A stretch of DNA of 64,000 nucleotides from Nitratireductor mangrovi (lineage in GTDB: Bacteria > Pseudomonadota > Alphaproteobacteria > Rhizobiales > Rhizobiaceae). The translations under genes were made by a program, and so were the position numbers. Under the pieces are notes generated by a model that was given only the letters and a program-made list of their open reading frames with translations, was not told the DNA's origin and searched no databases. Where the stretch lies: positions 2,604,001 to 2,668,000 of the forward strand of contig NZ_CP042301.2 in the NCBI RefSeq assembly GCF_007922615.2, given 5' to 3'. Shown here piece after piece: positions 25,970 to 34,291 of the stretch. Positions within the stretch are counted from its first letter, which is position 1. Each line of letters opens with the position of its first letter.

Positions 25970-26971
25970 GTGAGTGCCATCCATCTGACGATCGAGGAAT
26001 GCCACGCCCGGTGCATCGCCGCCGCACTTGGTGCGGGTGCGCATGCCGCGGCGGCCGAATCACTTGCTCGCGCCGTGGTGGCGGCCGAGGCCGCTGGCAA
26101 CAGGTCGGTCGGCATCGCGCATCTGCCGCTCTATCTCGAGGCCTTGGTCGAGGGGCGGATCGACGGTTCTGCCCAGCCGCAAATCGAACAGCCGTTGCCG
26201 GCCATCCTCCACGTCGACGCCAATGGCGGCATCGCACATCTCGGCTACGATCTTGCGCATCAGCGCCTGTGCACCGCGGCACGCAGCTTCGGGGTGGCCA
26301 CCTTTGCACAGAAGGAGGCGTTCACCTGCGGCGAGCTTGGCTATTTCGCGCGCCGGCTGGCCAATGAGGGGATGGTCGCCATCGCCGCCACCAACGGCCC
26401 GGCGCTGATCACCGTGCCCGGCGGTCGGCGGCCGGTCTACTGTACCAATCCGCTCGCCTTCGCCGCCCCACTTGGCGAGGGCGGGGTGCTGCTTTTCGAC
26501 CAGTCGTCGAGTGAGACGGCCTTCGTCAAGGTCAGGCAGGCTGCCGAGCGCGGCGAAACGATCCCGCAAGGCTGGGCGATCGACGCCGAAGGCAGGCCCA
26601 CCACCGACGCAGCCGCTGCTGTCGAGGGCGCTCTTCTCACTTTCGGCGGCGCCCGCGGCGCCAACATCGCACTGATGGTCGAAATCCTCGCCGCCGGGCT
26701 GGGCGGGGCCAACTGGTCGCTCGACGCACCATCGATCTCGCAAGGGTCAGCATCGCCTGGCACCGGCCTATTCATCGTGGCGATCGCACCCGCCGCCTTC
26801 GGCCCCGAATTTCCGAACCGGCTGGCCGCGCATGCCAGGCGCCTTGAAGCCGAAGGCGTGCATATTCCCGGACGCGGAAAGGCGGAGATGCTCAAAAATG
26901 CCCAGCGCGAAGGGCTGAGGATTCCGAGGCGCCTGATGGAGGCGATCGACGCCTACGCCGAACGTGCTTGA
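25970..26971 (+). CDS. Ldh-family (malate/L-sulfolactate/L-lactate type) NAD(P)-dependent oxidoreductase
   Basis: This 333-aa protein belongs to the Ldh_2 family of unusual NAD(P)-dependent 2-oxo/imino acid reductases, which also includes delta1-piperideine-2-carboxylate reductases. Family motifs include AEAAGNRSVGIAHLPLYLE near residue 40, GVATFAQKEAFTCGELGYF, and GRRPVYCTNPLAFAAP. The C-terminus ends with VHIPGRGKAEMLKNAQREGLRIP. The start is a GTG. An eight-codon reading frame (ATG at 25947) ends in TGA overlapping this GTG and could couple translation. The substrate is unknown; the divergent COG4091 gene is the only functional hint. Confidence 0.87.
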   Translation: MSAIHLTIEECHARCIAAALGAGAHAAAAESLARAVVAAEAAGNRSVGIAHLPLYLEALVEGRIDGSAQPQIEQPLPAILHVDANGGIAHLGYDLAHQRLCTAARSFGVATFAQKEAFTCGELGYFARRLANEGMVAIAATNGPALITVPGGRRPVYCTNPLAFAAPLGEGGVLLFDQSSSETAFVKVRQAAERGETIPQGWAIDAEGRPTTDAAAAVEGALLTFGGARGANIALMVEILAAGLGGANWSLDAPSISQGSASPGTGLFIVAIAPAAFGPEFPNRLAAHARRLEAEGVHIPGRGKAEMLKNAQREGLRIPRRLMEAIDAYAERA

Positions 26972-26983
26972 GGCGTCGTCTGC

Positions 26984-27493
26984 TTACTCGTCGAGCGGCA
27001 GCGCGAACGGGGCACCCTCAAAGCAATCGGCGCCACGGCCGATCGCCTCGATCGCCGCCACCATGCGGCCGTCGCGCGCCAGCAGCGCGTCGGCGAGCGC
27101 GACCAGCCGGATGTTGGGCGTCGCCGTCGGGGAGGATCGGCGTAGCAGCCGCGCCAGATCGGCCTCGTCGCGCGACGGCGTCAGCGCCGCGGCGACGATG
27201 TAGGCGGCGGCGGTCGAGCGCGAGACGCCGGCGAAGCAGTGGATGAGCAGCGGTTTCTGGCGATTCCAGCCGCGGCCGAAGGCGATCAGCCGCTCGACAT
27301 GCTCGCGCGCCGGCGCAACCATGTCGGCCGCTTCCTCGACGATATCGTGCATGTGCAGCAGCAGGTGATTGTCGGCACCTATGGCGGCCGGCCGGTCGAA
27401 CGGCGTCCCGTGCCTGAGCAGGGTCACCAGCCGCGTCGAGCCGGTCGCCTTGATGGTGCTGTCGAGTTTCGACAGGGGAGACACCCAGATCAT
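26984..27493 (-). CDS. Dual-specificity/tyrosine-phosphatase-like protein coupled to cobC
   Basis: This 169-aa protein contains the cysteine-phosphatase loop HCFAGVSRSTA (HCxxGxxRS) with a preceding histidine-rich HLLLHMHDIVEE segment. The start ATG at 27493 overlaps the cobC stop (ATGA), which decides it over a longer frame. The family hydrolyses phosphotyrosine or small phospho-compounds. Because it is coupled to the threonine-phosphate decarboxylase gene inside a cobalamin cluster, a role in removing the 5'-phosphate of alpha-ribazole or cobalamin is a reasonable inference; a general regulatory phosphatase is the alternative. Confidence 0.85.
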   Translation of the reverse strand: MIWVSPLSKLDSTIKATGSTRLVTLLRHGTPFDRPAAIGADNHLLLHMHDIVEEAADMVAPAREHVERLIAFGRGWNRQKPLLIHCFAGVSRSTAAAYIVAAALTPSRDEADLARLLRRSSPTATPNIRLVALADALLARDGRMVAAIEAIGRGADCFEGAPFALPLDE

Positions 27494-28563
27494 CGCGCCT
27501 TCTCCTCGGTTTCCGCCAAACCCGGCCGACCCGCGGGCAGGCCCAGCGCCAGCGACAGCCTCTCCCACGCGCTTTCGTCGCCGGGCAGGCCAAGCCGCAA
27601 TTCGTTCGCCCGGTCATCGAACCGGCGCACAAATATACCCGACGCACCGAGCCGCGCAAAAAGCGCGGGAGCCTCGGGATGTCGCAGGAAGGCGTAGAGA
27701 GAGGTCCCGCCCGGGGCAGGGAATCCGGCCGAGGTCAGGAGGCCGTCAAGCCGCGCGCGGTCGTCGGCAAGGCGCTCCCGCATCGCGTCCTGCCATTGCC
27801 GGTCGGACAGCGCCCTGATGCCGATCTCGATCGCCGGTCCGGACACCGCCCACGGGCCAAGCGCCGCGGCCAAGCGGCGAGCGATGTCGGGGGCGGCAAG
27901 CGCAAAGCCCAGCCGCAGCCCGGCAAGCCCGAAGAATTTTCCGAACGAGCGCAGGACGACGACGCCACCCCGGCCGACATCGCCGCACAGGCTTTCGGCG
28001 CGCGGGCCGACATCCATGAAGGCCTCGTCGATCACCAGCAATCCGCCCTTTGCCCTCAGATGTTCGGCAAGGGCGTGCAAATCCCTTCGCGCAACGATAT
28101 GGCCGTCCGGATTGTTCGGATTGACCACCACTGCGAGGTCGGCCTCGAAAAGGTCTTCGACGGCTCCAACCATCTGCACCGCATGTCCGGCCAGCGCCCC
28201 GCAGCGCGAATGTTCGGCATAGGTCGGACCCAACACCCGTGCATGGCCTGGCGGCACCAGGCCCAAGACCAGCGGCAGCAGGATCTGCGTGCCGGGCGCG
28301 GGGACGACGCGATCGGCCCCTTCCGCGCCATAGGCATTGGCAGCAACCGCCGCCAGTTCAGCGATCCGCGCCGGCTCGGGCAGCCGCGAAAAAGCGGTGG
28401 CCGGCAAGTCGAAAAGCGGATAGGCGTGCGGGTTGATGCCGGTCGAAAGGTCGATGAAGGGCAGCGGCGCCTCGGGAAAAAGCGCCCTCGCCCTTTCGAG
28501 GCTGCCGCCGTGGTCCGGCACCGCCGCCAATTCAGCCGTCCGAAGCGCCATGTATTTCGCCAT
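27490..28563 (-). CDS. cobC: Threonine-phosphate decarboxylase (L-threonine-O-3-phosphate decarboxylase)
   Basis: This 357-aa PLP enzyme of aminotransferase fold type I makes (R)-1-amino-2-propanol O-2-phosphate for the nucleotide loop. IDLSTGINPHAYPLF is the family opening, and VVNPNNPDGHIV is the PLP-proximal Asn motif. VLRSFGKFFGLAGLRLGF contains the Schiff-base Lys. The name follows the Pseudomonas denitrificans convention; the Salmonella equivalent is cobD. The ATG at 28563 follows AGGAAGG at a suitable distance; a second ATG at 28551 is possible. Its 5' end overlaps the 5' end of cbiB, which runs the other way. Confidence 0.95.
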   Translation of the reverse strand: MAKYMALRTAELAAVPDHGGSLERARALFPEAPLPFIDLSTGINPHAYPLFDLPATAFSRLPEPARIAELAAVAANAYGAEGADRVVPAPGTQILLPLVLGLVPPGHARVLGPTYAEHSRCGALAGHAVQMVGAVEDLFEADLAVVVNPNNPDGHIVARRDLHALAEHLRAKGGLLVIDEAFMDVGPRAESLCGDVGRGGVVVLRSFGKFFGLAGLRLGFALAAPDIARRLAAALGPWAVSGPAIEIGIRALSDRQWQDAMRERLADDRARLDGLLTSAGFPAPGGTSLYAFLRHPEAPALFARLGASGIFVRRFDDRANELRLGLPGDESAWERLSLALGLPAGRPGLAETEEKAR

Positions 28564-29524
28564 CGCCTTCCTGTCGCTTCTGGTCGAACGTTTCCTGGGT
28601 TATCCGGACGCACTCTTCCGCGCCGTCCGCCACCCGGTGGTGTGGATCGGAACTTTGATCGGCTGGCTCGACCGACGCTGGAACCGCGATGCCGCCCCGC
28701 CCGGACGCCGGCGACTTGCCGGTGTCGCCGCCCTTGCCACGCTCGTTGCCATCGCCGGCGGCGTGACCCTTCTGTTGCATTGGCGCCTGCTCTTCCTGCC
28801 CTTCGGCATGATCGTAGTGGCGTTGCTGGCGACCTCGCTGATCGCGCAGAAAAGCCTTGCCGCCCATGTTGCCACAGTCGCCGGGGCGCTGGAAAACGAC
28901 GGCCTTGCCGGCGGCAGGAAAGCGGTCGCCATGATCGTCGGCCGCGATCCGGACAGTCTCGACGAGACGGGTGTCAGCCGCGCCGCGATCGAAAGCCTGG
29001 CAGAAAATTTTTCTGACGGCGTGGTGGCGCCGGCATTCTGGCTCGCGGTCGCCGGCCTGCCCGGTATTGCCGCCTACAAGGTGATCAACACCGCCGATTC
29101 CATGATCGGCCACCGCACGGCCCGCCACGCCCAGTTCGGCTGGGCGGCGGCGCGGCTCGACGACATCGTCAACCTGCCGGCCTCGCGCCTGACGGCACTG
29201 CTGATCGTTGTTGCGGCCGCGATCCTGCCCGGCATGTCGGGCGCAAACGCCTGGCAAGCCGTCCGCCGGGACGCGCGCAAGCACCGCTCGCCCAATGCTG
29301 GCTGGCCGGAGGCGGCGATGGCGGGCGCGCTTGGCCTGTCCCTGGCCGGCCCGCGCCGCTATGGCGGCGAACTCGTGGACGACGCCGAAATGGGCGTCGG
29401 CGGCCGGCGCGCGGCAACGGCGGCCGACATCCGCCGTGCGCTGCGCCTCTACACGCTGGCGGACGCGCTGCTGATCGCGCTCTTCGGCGCCGTTGCTCTG
29501 GTTCTCAGCGCGCATTGGCGATGA
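28550..29524 (+). CDS. cbiB: Adenosylcobinamide-phosphate synthase
   Basis: This 324-aa inner-membrane protein attaches the aminopropanol (phosphate) arm to adenosylcobyric acid. The start [23 protein letters not shown] is the classic CbiB N-terminus. It also has the conserved [41 protein letters not shown] and the C-terminal [18 protein letters not shown]. The name cobD is used for the same gene in P. denitrificans. The start codon overlaps the divergent cobC 5' end, and the 3' end overlaps cobQ convergently by 20 nt. There is no clear ribosome-binding site. Confidence 0.96.
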   Translation: MYFAIAFLSLLVERFLGYPDALFRAVRHPVVWIGTLIGWLDRRWNRDAAPPGRRRLAGVAALATLVAIAGGVTLLLHWRLLFLPFGMIVVALLATSLIAQKSLAAHVATVAGALENDGLAGGRKAVAMIVGRDPDSLDETGVSRAAIESLAENFSDGVVAPAFWLAVAGLPGIAAYKVINTADSMIGHRTARHAQFGWAAARLDDIVNLPASRLTALLIVVAAAILPGMSGANAWQAVRRDARKHRSPNAGWPEAAMAGALGLSLAGPRRYGGELVDDAEMGVGGRRAATAADIRRALRLYTLADALLIALFGAVALVLSAHWR

Positions 29525-30965
29525 TGCCGTCAATGTCGAGATGCGTCTCCATATGCGCTGCCAGCCGGTCCAGCGTTTCATCGACGCCGGCCTCGTAATC
29601 GAGCCCCGCCGCCGCGCCGCCAAGGCGCTCCAGCCACGCCGCCCGCTGGCGATCGTCGGCGAAAAGCCCGTGCACATAGGTGCCGGCGGCGCGCCCGTCG
29701 CCAGACATCGCTCCGTCCTCGCGTCCGCCGATGCTCAGGAACGGCCGCGCCGTGTCGGGCCCGATCGTGGCACCCATGTGCATCTCGTAGCCATGAAAGG
29801 GAACGCCATCGGCGGTAACGCCGCGCACCTCGGCGAGGGTCTTTTCCCCCGTCAGCCGCGTCTCCACATCGAGCAGTCCCAGCCCTTCCGTCTCTCCGGG
29901 CGCGCCCTCGATGCCGTCCGGGTCGCAAAGACGCCGGCCGAGCATCTGATAGCCGCCGCAGAGCCCGAGCACATGGCCGCCACGACGGCGGTGGGCGGCA
30001 ATGTCGATGTCGAAACCGGCCTCACGCAGCGCGTGAAGATCGGCGATCGTCGCTTTCGAGCCGACGAGAAGCACCAGCGCCGCATCGCCCGGGATCGCCT
30101 GCCCCGGCCACACGCGGACCAGTTCCACGTCGGGTTCGGCCTCCAGCGGATCGAGATCGTCGAAATTGGAGATGTGCGGCAGGACCGGCACGGCGATCTT
30201 CACACGACCGCCGGCCCTGGCCCGCCGGTCCTTGTGAGTCAGCGCCAGCGCATCCTCGGCCGGCAGGCGGCGGGCATCGGCGAAGAAAGGCAAGAGACCG
30301 AAGGCCGTCCAGCCGGTACGCTGCGCGATCTCGCGCATGCCGTCGGCGAACAGAGCCGGATCGCCTCGAAACCGGTTGACGATAAAGCCGCGCACAAGGG
30401 CTGCATCGTCGGGGTCGATCACGGCTTTCGTGCCGACGAGACTGGCGATGACGCCGCCGCGATCGATATCGCCGATCAGCGCCACGGGCACCCCTGCCGC
30501 ACGGGCAAAGCCGAAATTGGCGATGTCGTTGGCCCTGAGATTGGTTTCCGACGCGCTGCCCGCGCCCTCGACCAGGACGATGTCGGCCTCGCCCTTCAGC
30601 CTGGCAAAACTGTCGAGCACGTCGGCCAGCAATCCCGCCTTGAGTGCCTGGTAGTCCGCTGCCCGCGCGGTTCCGCGCACGCGACCCTGCACCACGATCT
30701 GGGCACCCGTCTCGCTTTGCGGCTTCAGGAGCACCGGGTTCATGTGGACGCTCGGCGGGACACGCGCGGCGCGCGCCTGCAGCGCCTGGGCGCGGCCGAT
30801 CTCGCCGTCATCGACGGTCACGGCAGCGTTGTTCGACATGTTCTGCGGCTTGAATGGCCGCACGGACAGTCCGCGATTCGCCAGTGCCCGCGCCAGCCCG
30901 GCGACGATCAGCGACTTGCCGACATCCGACCCGGTTCCCTGGAACATGATCGCACGCGCGGCCAT
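29505..30965 (-). CDS. cobQ: Cobyric acid synthase
   Basis: This 486-aa ATP- and glutamine-dependent enzyme amidates four side chains of adenosylcobyrinic acid a,c-diamide. The N-terminal dethiobiotin-synthetase-like half has [21 protein letters not shown] and [13 protein letters not shown]. The C-terminal glutaminase half has [14 protein letters not shown] with the catalytic Cys and ends with a conserved [12 protein letters not shown] His region. It follows cobO by 4 nt in the leftward riboswitch operon (cbtB-cbtA-cobP-cobO-cobQ) and is its last gene. Confidence 0.97.
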   Translation of the reverse strand: MAARAIMFQGTGSDVGKSLIVAGLARALANRGLSVRPFKPQNMSNNAAVTVDDGEIGRAQALQARAARVPPSVHMNPVLLKPQSETGAQIVVQGRVRGTARAADYQALKAGLLADVLDSFARLKGEADIVLVEGAGSASETNLRANDIANFGFARAAGVPVALIGDIDRGGVIASLVGTKAVIDPDDAALVRGFIVNRFRGDPALFADGMREIAQRTGWTAFGLLPFFADARRLPAEDALALTHKDRRARAGGRVKIAVPVLPHISNFDDLDPLEAEPDVELVRVWPGQAIPGDAALVLLVGSKATIADLHALREAGFDIDIAAHRRRGGHVLGLCGGYQMLGRRLCDPDGIEGAPGETEGLGLLDVETRLTGEKTLAEVRGVTADGVPFHGYEMHMGATIGPDTARPFLSIGGREDGAMSGDGRAAGTYVHGLFADDRQRAAWLERLGGAAAGLDYEAGVDETLDRLAAHMETHLDIDGIIANAR

Positions 30966-30969
30966 GAGT

Positions 30970-31584
30970 TCAGAACTCGATACCCTGCTGCGCCTTCACG
31001 CCGGCCGCGAAATGGTGCTTCACCTGGCCCATCTCGGTGACGAGGTCGGCCGCCTCTGTCAGCGCGGGCTTGGCGTTGCGCCCGGTGACGACGACATGCA
31101 GGTCGGCGCGGCGCTTTTTCAGCACCGCCACCACATCCTCAAGGTCGAGATAGTCGTAGCGCAATGCGATGTTGAGTTCATCGAGGATCAGCAGGCTGAT
31201 CGCCGGATCGGCCATCAGCGCCCTCGCCTTGCCCCAGGCAGCTTCGGCTGCGGCGATGTCGCGCTTGATGTCCTGCGTCTCCCAGGTAAAGCCCTCGCCC
31301 ATCGCATGCCATTCGACCTTGTCACCGAAAGCGGCGAGCGCATCCTTCTCGCCGGTGTGCCATGCGCCCTTGACGAATTGCACGACGCCGACCTTGCGCC
31401 CGTAGCCCAGCATGCGCAGCGCGAGGCCGAAGGCGGCGGTCGACTTGCCTTTGCCGGGGCCGGTGTTGACGATCAACAGCCCCTTCTCGATCGTCTTAGC
31501 GGCGACTTCCGCATCCTGCACGGCCTTGCGCTTGGCCATCTTGGCCCGGTGGCGTTCGGCGTCCTTTTCGCTGACGTCCTTCAT
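30970..31584 (-). CDS. cobO: Cob(I)yrinic acid a,c-diamide adenosyltransferase (CobO/BtuR type)
   Basis: This 204-aa protein transfers the 5'-deoxyadenosyl group of ATP to cob(I)yrinic acid a,c-diamide. The P-loop is in [37 protein letters not shown] and [19 protein letters not shown] are standard CobO/CobA(BtuR) segments, and [22 protein letters not shown] is the conserved C-terminal motif. The length is typical. One base separates it from cobP upstream and 4 nt from cobQ downstream. Confidence 0.97.
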   Translation of the reverse strand: MKDVSEKDAERHRAKMAKRKAVQDAEVAAKTIEKGLLIVNTGPGKGKSTAAFGLALRMLGYGRKVGVVQFVKGAWHTGEKDALAAFGDKVEWHAMGEGFTWETQDIKRDIAAAEAAWGKARALMADPAISLLILDELNIALRYDYLDLEDVVAVLKKRRADLHVVVTGRNAKPALTEAADLVTEMGQVKHHFAAGVKAQQGIEF

Positions 31585-31585
31585 C

Positions 31586-32101
31586 CTATTTCACCTTGAT
31601 CGGCAGGCCAGCCGCCATCAGCAACACCTCGTCGGCGACGGCGGCAACCTCCTGGTTGAGCCGGCCGGCGGCGTCGCGAAAGCGCCGGGCCAGCGCGTTG
31701 TCGGGCACGATACCGAGTCCGACCTCGTTGGAGACCACGAACCATGGCCCGCGCGGCGCGGCCAGAACCTCGACGAGCCGGGCACTTTCTTTTCCGACAT
31801 CGCATTCGGCCAGAATCTGGTTCGAAAGCCATAGGGTCAGGCAATCGACCAGAACCGGCTCGCCATCCGGCACGTCGCGCAGAGCGGTGGCAAGTTCGAG
31901 CGGCGCCTCGATCGTGCGCCAGCGTTGATCCCGCCGCGCCTTGTGTTCGGCAATACGGTCTTCCATCTCGCCGTCAAAGGCCTGGCCGGTCGCCACATAG
32001 ATCCACGGCGCCGGTGAGGCTTCGATCAGCCTCTCGGCGTGCGCGCTCTTGCCCGAGCGCGCGCCGCCGATGATGAAAACCAGCCGCCTGTCGTCAGGCA
32101 A
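31586..32101 (-). CDS. cobP: Bifunctional adenosylcobinamide kinase / adenosylcobinamide-phosphate guanylyltransferase
   Basis: This 171-aa enzyme phosphorylates adenosylcobinamide and transfers GMP from GTP to it (CobU in Salmonella). FIIGGARSGKSAHAERL holds the P-loop. RIAEHKARRDQRWRTIEAP contains the guanylylated His and the DEHR-type motif, and FVVSNEVGLGIVPDNALAR is the conserved switch region. I choose a TTG start at 32101 (LPDDRRLVF), which gives the family length and overlaps the cbtA stop by 8 nt. The next upstream in-frame start would add 16 unrelated residues. Confidence 0.94.
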   Translation of the reverse strand: MPDDRRLVFIIGGARSGKSAHAERLIEASPAPWIYVATGQAFDGEMEDRIAEHKARRDQRWRTIEAPLELATALRDVPDGEPVLVDCLTLWLSNQILAECDVGKESARLVEVLAAPRGPWFVVSNEVGLGIVPDNALARRFRDAAGRLNQEVAAVADEVLLMAAGLPIKVK

Positions 32102-32819
32102 GGCTCGTCTGCGCGCCGGACTCGCCGAGGAACCGCGACCGCACCGCACCCGCTGCCGCGCCGAGCACGAGCCAGAAGATCAGGTTGACGACCGTCACCG
32201 CGACGACGAAGCGGTGGTGAAGGTCGGCCGGAACCGGCGATTCGTGCGTTTCGGGTTGCGGGGCGCCGATGATGTGTGGCGCAACGATCAGCGCCACGCC
32301 AAGGACGGCGAAGAGCGCGGAAGAGCGGAAGGCGATCAGCGCCAGCCCGGCCGCGGTGGCGATGACCGTGCCGATCCACCAGACCTGTCGGGCAACAAGG
32401 TCGGCGGCGGGCATGGCCGGCAGTTCCGGGGGCAGGCCGAGACCGGGCGCCAGCGTGAAAACGCCGAAACCGGCAAAACCCCAGATCAAACCGTGGCGCC
32501 AATTGGCAATGCCGCCGGCGAACTCGGAGGCAGCCACCAGCACCAGCGCGAAGCCGATTCCGGTCACGATGCTGACCAGCGCGGTATAGGAGTTGCGTTC
32601 GATACCGTCGGCGGGTCCCCAGGCTTCTTCACCTTCAGCCGGCGCGGCCTCCCCGGCAGCGGCAGCCTCGCCATGGTGATGACCGCCGCCGGCGCCCTCG
32701 AAGGTTTCGGCTTCGAGGATCAGCGGCACGGTCGCATAGACCTGCATGGCGGTCATGACCAGCCCGGCCAAAAGCCCGGAGATCGCCGCGACGAACACGA
32801 CGTTACGAAAGATCGACAT
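32094..32819 (-). CDS. cbtA: CbtA-family cobalt transporter subunit (predicted)
   Basis: This 241-aa protein has five to six hydrophobic segments (NVVFVAAISGLLAGLVMTAM, ALVSIVTGIGFALVLVAA, LIWGFAGFGVFTLAPGLGLPPELP and others). A His/Glu-rich stretch GGGHHHGEAAAA in the first loop probably binds metal. GPADGIERNSYT and PGLGLPPELPAMPAADLVARQ are family signatures. CbtAB is a B12-regulated putative cobalt importer predicted from its constant association with cobalamin riboswitches. It follows cbtB by 12 nt. Confidence 0.92.
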   Translation of the reverse strand: MSIFRNVVFVAAISGLLAGLVMTAMQVYATVPLILEAETFEGAGGGHHHGEAAAAGEAAPAEGEEAWGPADGIERNSYTALVSIVTGIGFALVLVAASEFAGGIANWRHGLIWGFAGFGVFTLAPGLGLPPELPAMPAADLVARQVWWIGTVIATAAGLALIAFRSSALFAVLGVALIVAPHIIGAPQPETHESPVPADLHHRFVVAVTVVNLIFWLVLGAAAGAVRSRFLGESGAQTSLA

Positions 32820-32831
32820 GTCAGGAACCCC

Positions 32832-33011
32832 TTAGTGGCAGGGAAACGCCATCGAGTGGCGATAGTCATGCCCGGCATTGTGCACGACTTCCATGTGGGC
32901 AAAGCCCGAGACGCCGATGATGACGACGCCGAGCAGGGCCGCCATGAGAAGCGGCATGACACGCGATTTCGCGGTCGCCGCAGTGCCGAGGGTCGTGGTG
33001 TTCGCAGTCAT
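32832..33011 (-). CDS. cbtB: CbtB-family small cobalt transporter subunit
   Basis: This 59-aa single-span protein has a polar N-terminus (MTANTTTLGTAAT), one membrane helix (PLLMAALLGVVIIGVSGFAH) and a metal-binding C-terminus with HMEVVHNAGHDYRHSMAFPCH. The terminal His residues, the HDxRH motif and the final Cys-His are the CbtB hallmark. The ATG at 33011 is preceded by AGGACAGG. A small hairpin (ACCCTC loop GAGGGT, 33025-33041) lies just before this ribosome site, at the end of the riboswitch leader. Confidence 0.92.
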   Translation of the reverse strand: MTANTTTLGTAATAKSRVMPLLMAALLGVVIIGVSGFAHMEVVHNAGHDYRHSMAFPCH

Positions 33012-33054
33012 GTCCTGTCCTTTCACCCTCCACCCGAGGGTCTGGTCCCGATCA

Positions 33055-33230
33055 ACGTCGAAGGCAGGTCTCCTGGCTTGCGGCTCGACGCTTTGTCCCG
33101 CCTTCCCGAAGCGTCGGCTTCAGTGGCTATCGGGCAAGCTCACCGCTTACAGTTGCGGGGGCAGCCGCGGATTTGGGCTCTCGCCCGCACCGCATTCCCT
33201 CTCGTCCCCCTCGGGGAACCATCGACAGCG
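33055..33230 (-). ncRNA. Cobalamin riboswitch controlling cbtB-cbtA-cobP-cobO-cobQ
   Basis: Read on the minus strand, the leader contains the conserved cobalamin-aptamer blocks in order. They are GGTTCCCC near 33220, AGAGGGAATGCGGTGC, AATCCGCGGCTGCCCCCGCA followed by ACTGTAAGCGG, GAAGGCGGG, and the B12 box GCAAGCCAGGAGACCTGCC at 33063-33081. Adenosylcobalamin binding normally represses such operons. The small hairpin at 33025-33041 just upstream of the cbtB ribosome site is a plausible part of the expression platform, which suggests translational control; no U-rich terminator is seen. Confidence 0.95.
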
Positions 33231-33238
33231 GACTCATA

Positions 33239-33267
33239 ACGTAAATCGGACCGGGCGCAAACCTCAA
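33239..33267 (-). promoter_or_regulatory. Probable promoter of the leftward cobalamin operon
   Basis: On the minus strand a -35-like TTGAGG (33262-33267) and a weak -10-like TTACGT (33239-33244) are 17 nt apart. Transcription would begin just before the riboswitch aptamer, which is the expected geometry. The -10 match is poor, so confidence is limited. Confidence 0.4.
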
Positions 33268-33315
33268 TTCGCCCGCTCGCTGTCGCAATGCCGACATTGC
33301 TTGGGCCGCGACGGG

Positions 33316-33909
33316 TCACAGCCTGACAGCGAGAACGACCGACACAATCAGCAGCACCGCGAAGCCTATATTGACGATGCGGTTGAGGCGAGGATCGCGC
33401 AGATGGCGCGTCATGAGCGACCCGCCCCACAGCCAGCAGATGTTGACCAGGGCGATCACCGCCACCAGCGCCAGCCATTTGGCAACAGCGTCGAGAAAGG
33501 GCACGCCGCCGATCAGCACGAAGCCGGAATAAAGCGCGGCCATCGCCGCATAGGCCTTGGGATTGACAAGCGACAGGAACACGCCGGCCGCGAACGAAGG
33601 CGCCCGCGCGGTGTCGTCAGCTTCGGCAAGCGGCGGCGCGGTCGCGATACGAAAGGCCAGGTAGAGGAAGTAGGCTGCGGCAGCCACGGTGACGGCAGGC
33701 GCCACCGCCGGAGCAGCAAGAAGCAGGCCGACGACGCCGCTCGCGGTCAGCGCCATGACCAGCATCATGCCGACCAGAAGGCCGGCCATGTAGCTAAGGC
33801 TGCTTCGGGCCCCGAAGGCGGCACCGGCCGCTGCAAGGCTGAGCGTGTTGGGGCCCGGGCTGCCGGTGAGCGCAAAGCCGGCGAAAAGAAAAGCAATAAG
33901 TTCTTCCAC
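33316..33909 (-). CDS. LysE-family translocator
   Basis: This 197-aa inner-membrane protein has about six membrane segments and the LysE/RhtB signature in FALTGSPGPNTLSLAAAGAAFGAR (PGPN motif) near the N-terminus. SLVNPKAYAAMAALYSGF follows in the middle. The family exports amino acids or related small molecules. The GTG at 33909 (VEELIAFLFAG) is chosen because it fits the family N-terminus and follows TAGGATC; an in-frame start at 33987 is unlikely. It lies between the two divergent cobalamin riboswitch leaders, upstream of the leftward one, and no link to cobalamin is known. Confidence 0.88.
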   Translation of the reverse strand: MEELIAFLFAGFALTGSPGPNTLSLAAAGAAFGARSSLSYMAGLLVGMMLVMALTASGVVGLLLAAPAVAPAVTVAAAAYFLYLAFRIATAPPLAEADDTARAPSFAAGVFLSLVNPKAYAAMAALYSGFVLIGGVPFLDAVAKWLALVAVIALVNICWLWGGSLMTRHLRDPRLNRIVNIGFAVLLIVSVVLAVRL

Positions 33910-34039
33910 GATCCTACCCGTACGTTCCGAGCGTATCGCTCGCGAACATGCCGCAGCATGTCGCGAGGGTCTTGTACATTCGTGCAAGCCTCGCGGCCTG
34001 GCCAGCCTACGACGCTTCGCGGCGAAGCGCTTGGCCGCG

Positions 34040-34069
34040 TTGACAGCGTGCCGGCTCGCGGCCTAAATG
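34040..34069 (+). promoter_or_regulatory. Sigma-70-type promoter of the rightward cobalamin operon
   Basis: A perfect -35 element TTGACA (34040-34045) is followed after 18 nt by TAAATG (34064-34069). The predicted start of transcription, about 34076, coincides with the first bases of the cobalamin riboswitch. The remaining bases from 33910 to 34039 are non-coding and GC-rich with several short inverted repeats (for example CATGCCGCAGCATG near 33949), to which I can assign no function. Confidence 0.7.
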
Positions 34070-34073
34070 CCCG

Positions 34074-34245
34074 CGACGGTTCTCCCCGGCAGGGGAGCTA
34101 AGAGGGAACGCGGTGCGGGGCGCAATGCCTCTACTCCGCGGCTGTCCCCGCAACTGTGAGCGGCGAGCATCCGGCCGATTGCCACTGGTTTTCCGGGAAG
34201 GCGGTCGAATGCGGCGACCCGCAAGCCAGGAGACCTGCCGTCGAA
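34074..34245 (+). ncRNA. Cobalamin riboswitch controlling the DUF1636-cobW-cobN... operon
   Basis: The aptamer blocks appear in order on the plus strand. They are CGACGGTTCTCCCC, AGAGGGAACGCGGTGC, TCCGCGGCTGTCCCCGCAAC then TGTGAGCGG, GGAAGGCGGTCGAATG, and the B12 box GCAAGCCAGGAGACCTGCC at 34221-34239. It is a second, independent copy of the switch found at 33055-33230, pointing the other way. A GC-rich inverted repeat (about 34258-34280) lies between the box and the AAGGAG ribosome site of the first gene and may sequester it. No classical terminator with a U-run is visible. Confidence 0.96.
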
Positions 34246-34291
34246 TTTCAATCCTGACCGCCCGGCGGGTGCCCCGGGCAAGGAGCGTGCT

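Noticed and set aside
32049-33239. 396-aa plus-strand frame over cobP, cbtA, cbtB and the riboswitch
   Set aside because: It crosses four well-supported minus-strand features, including the riboswitch aptamer.
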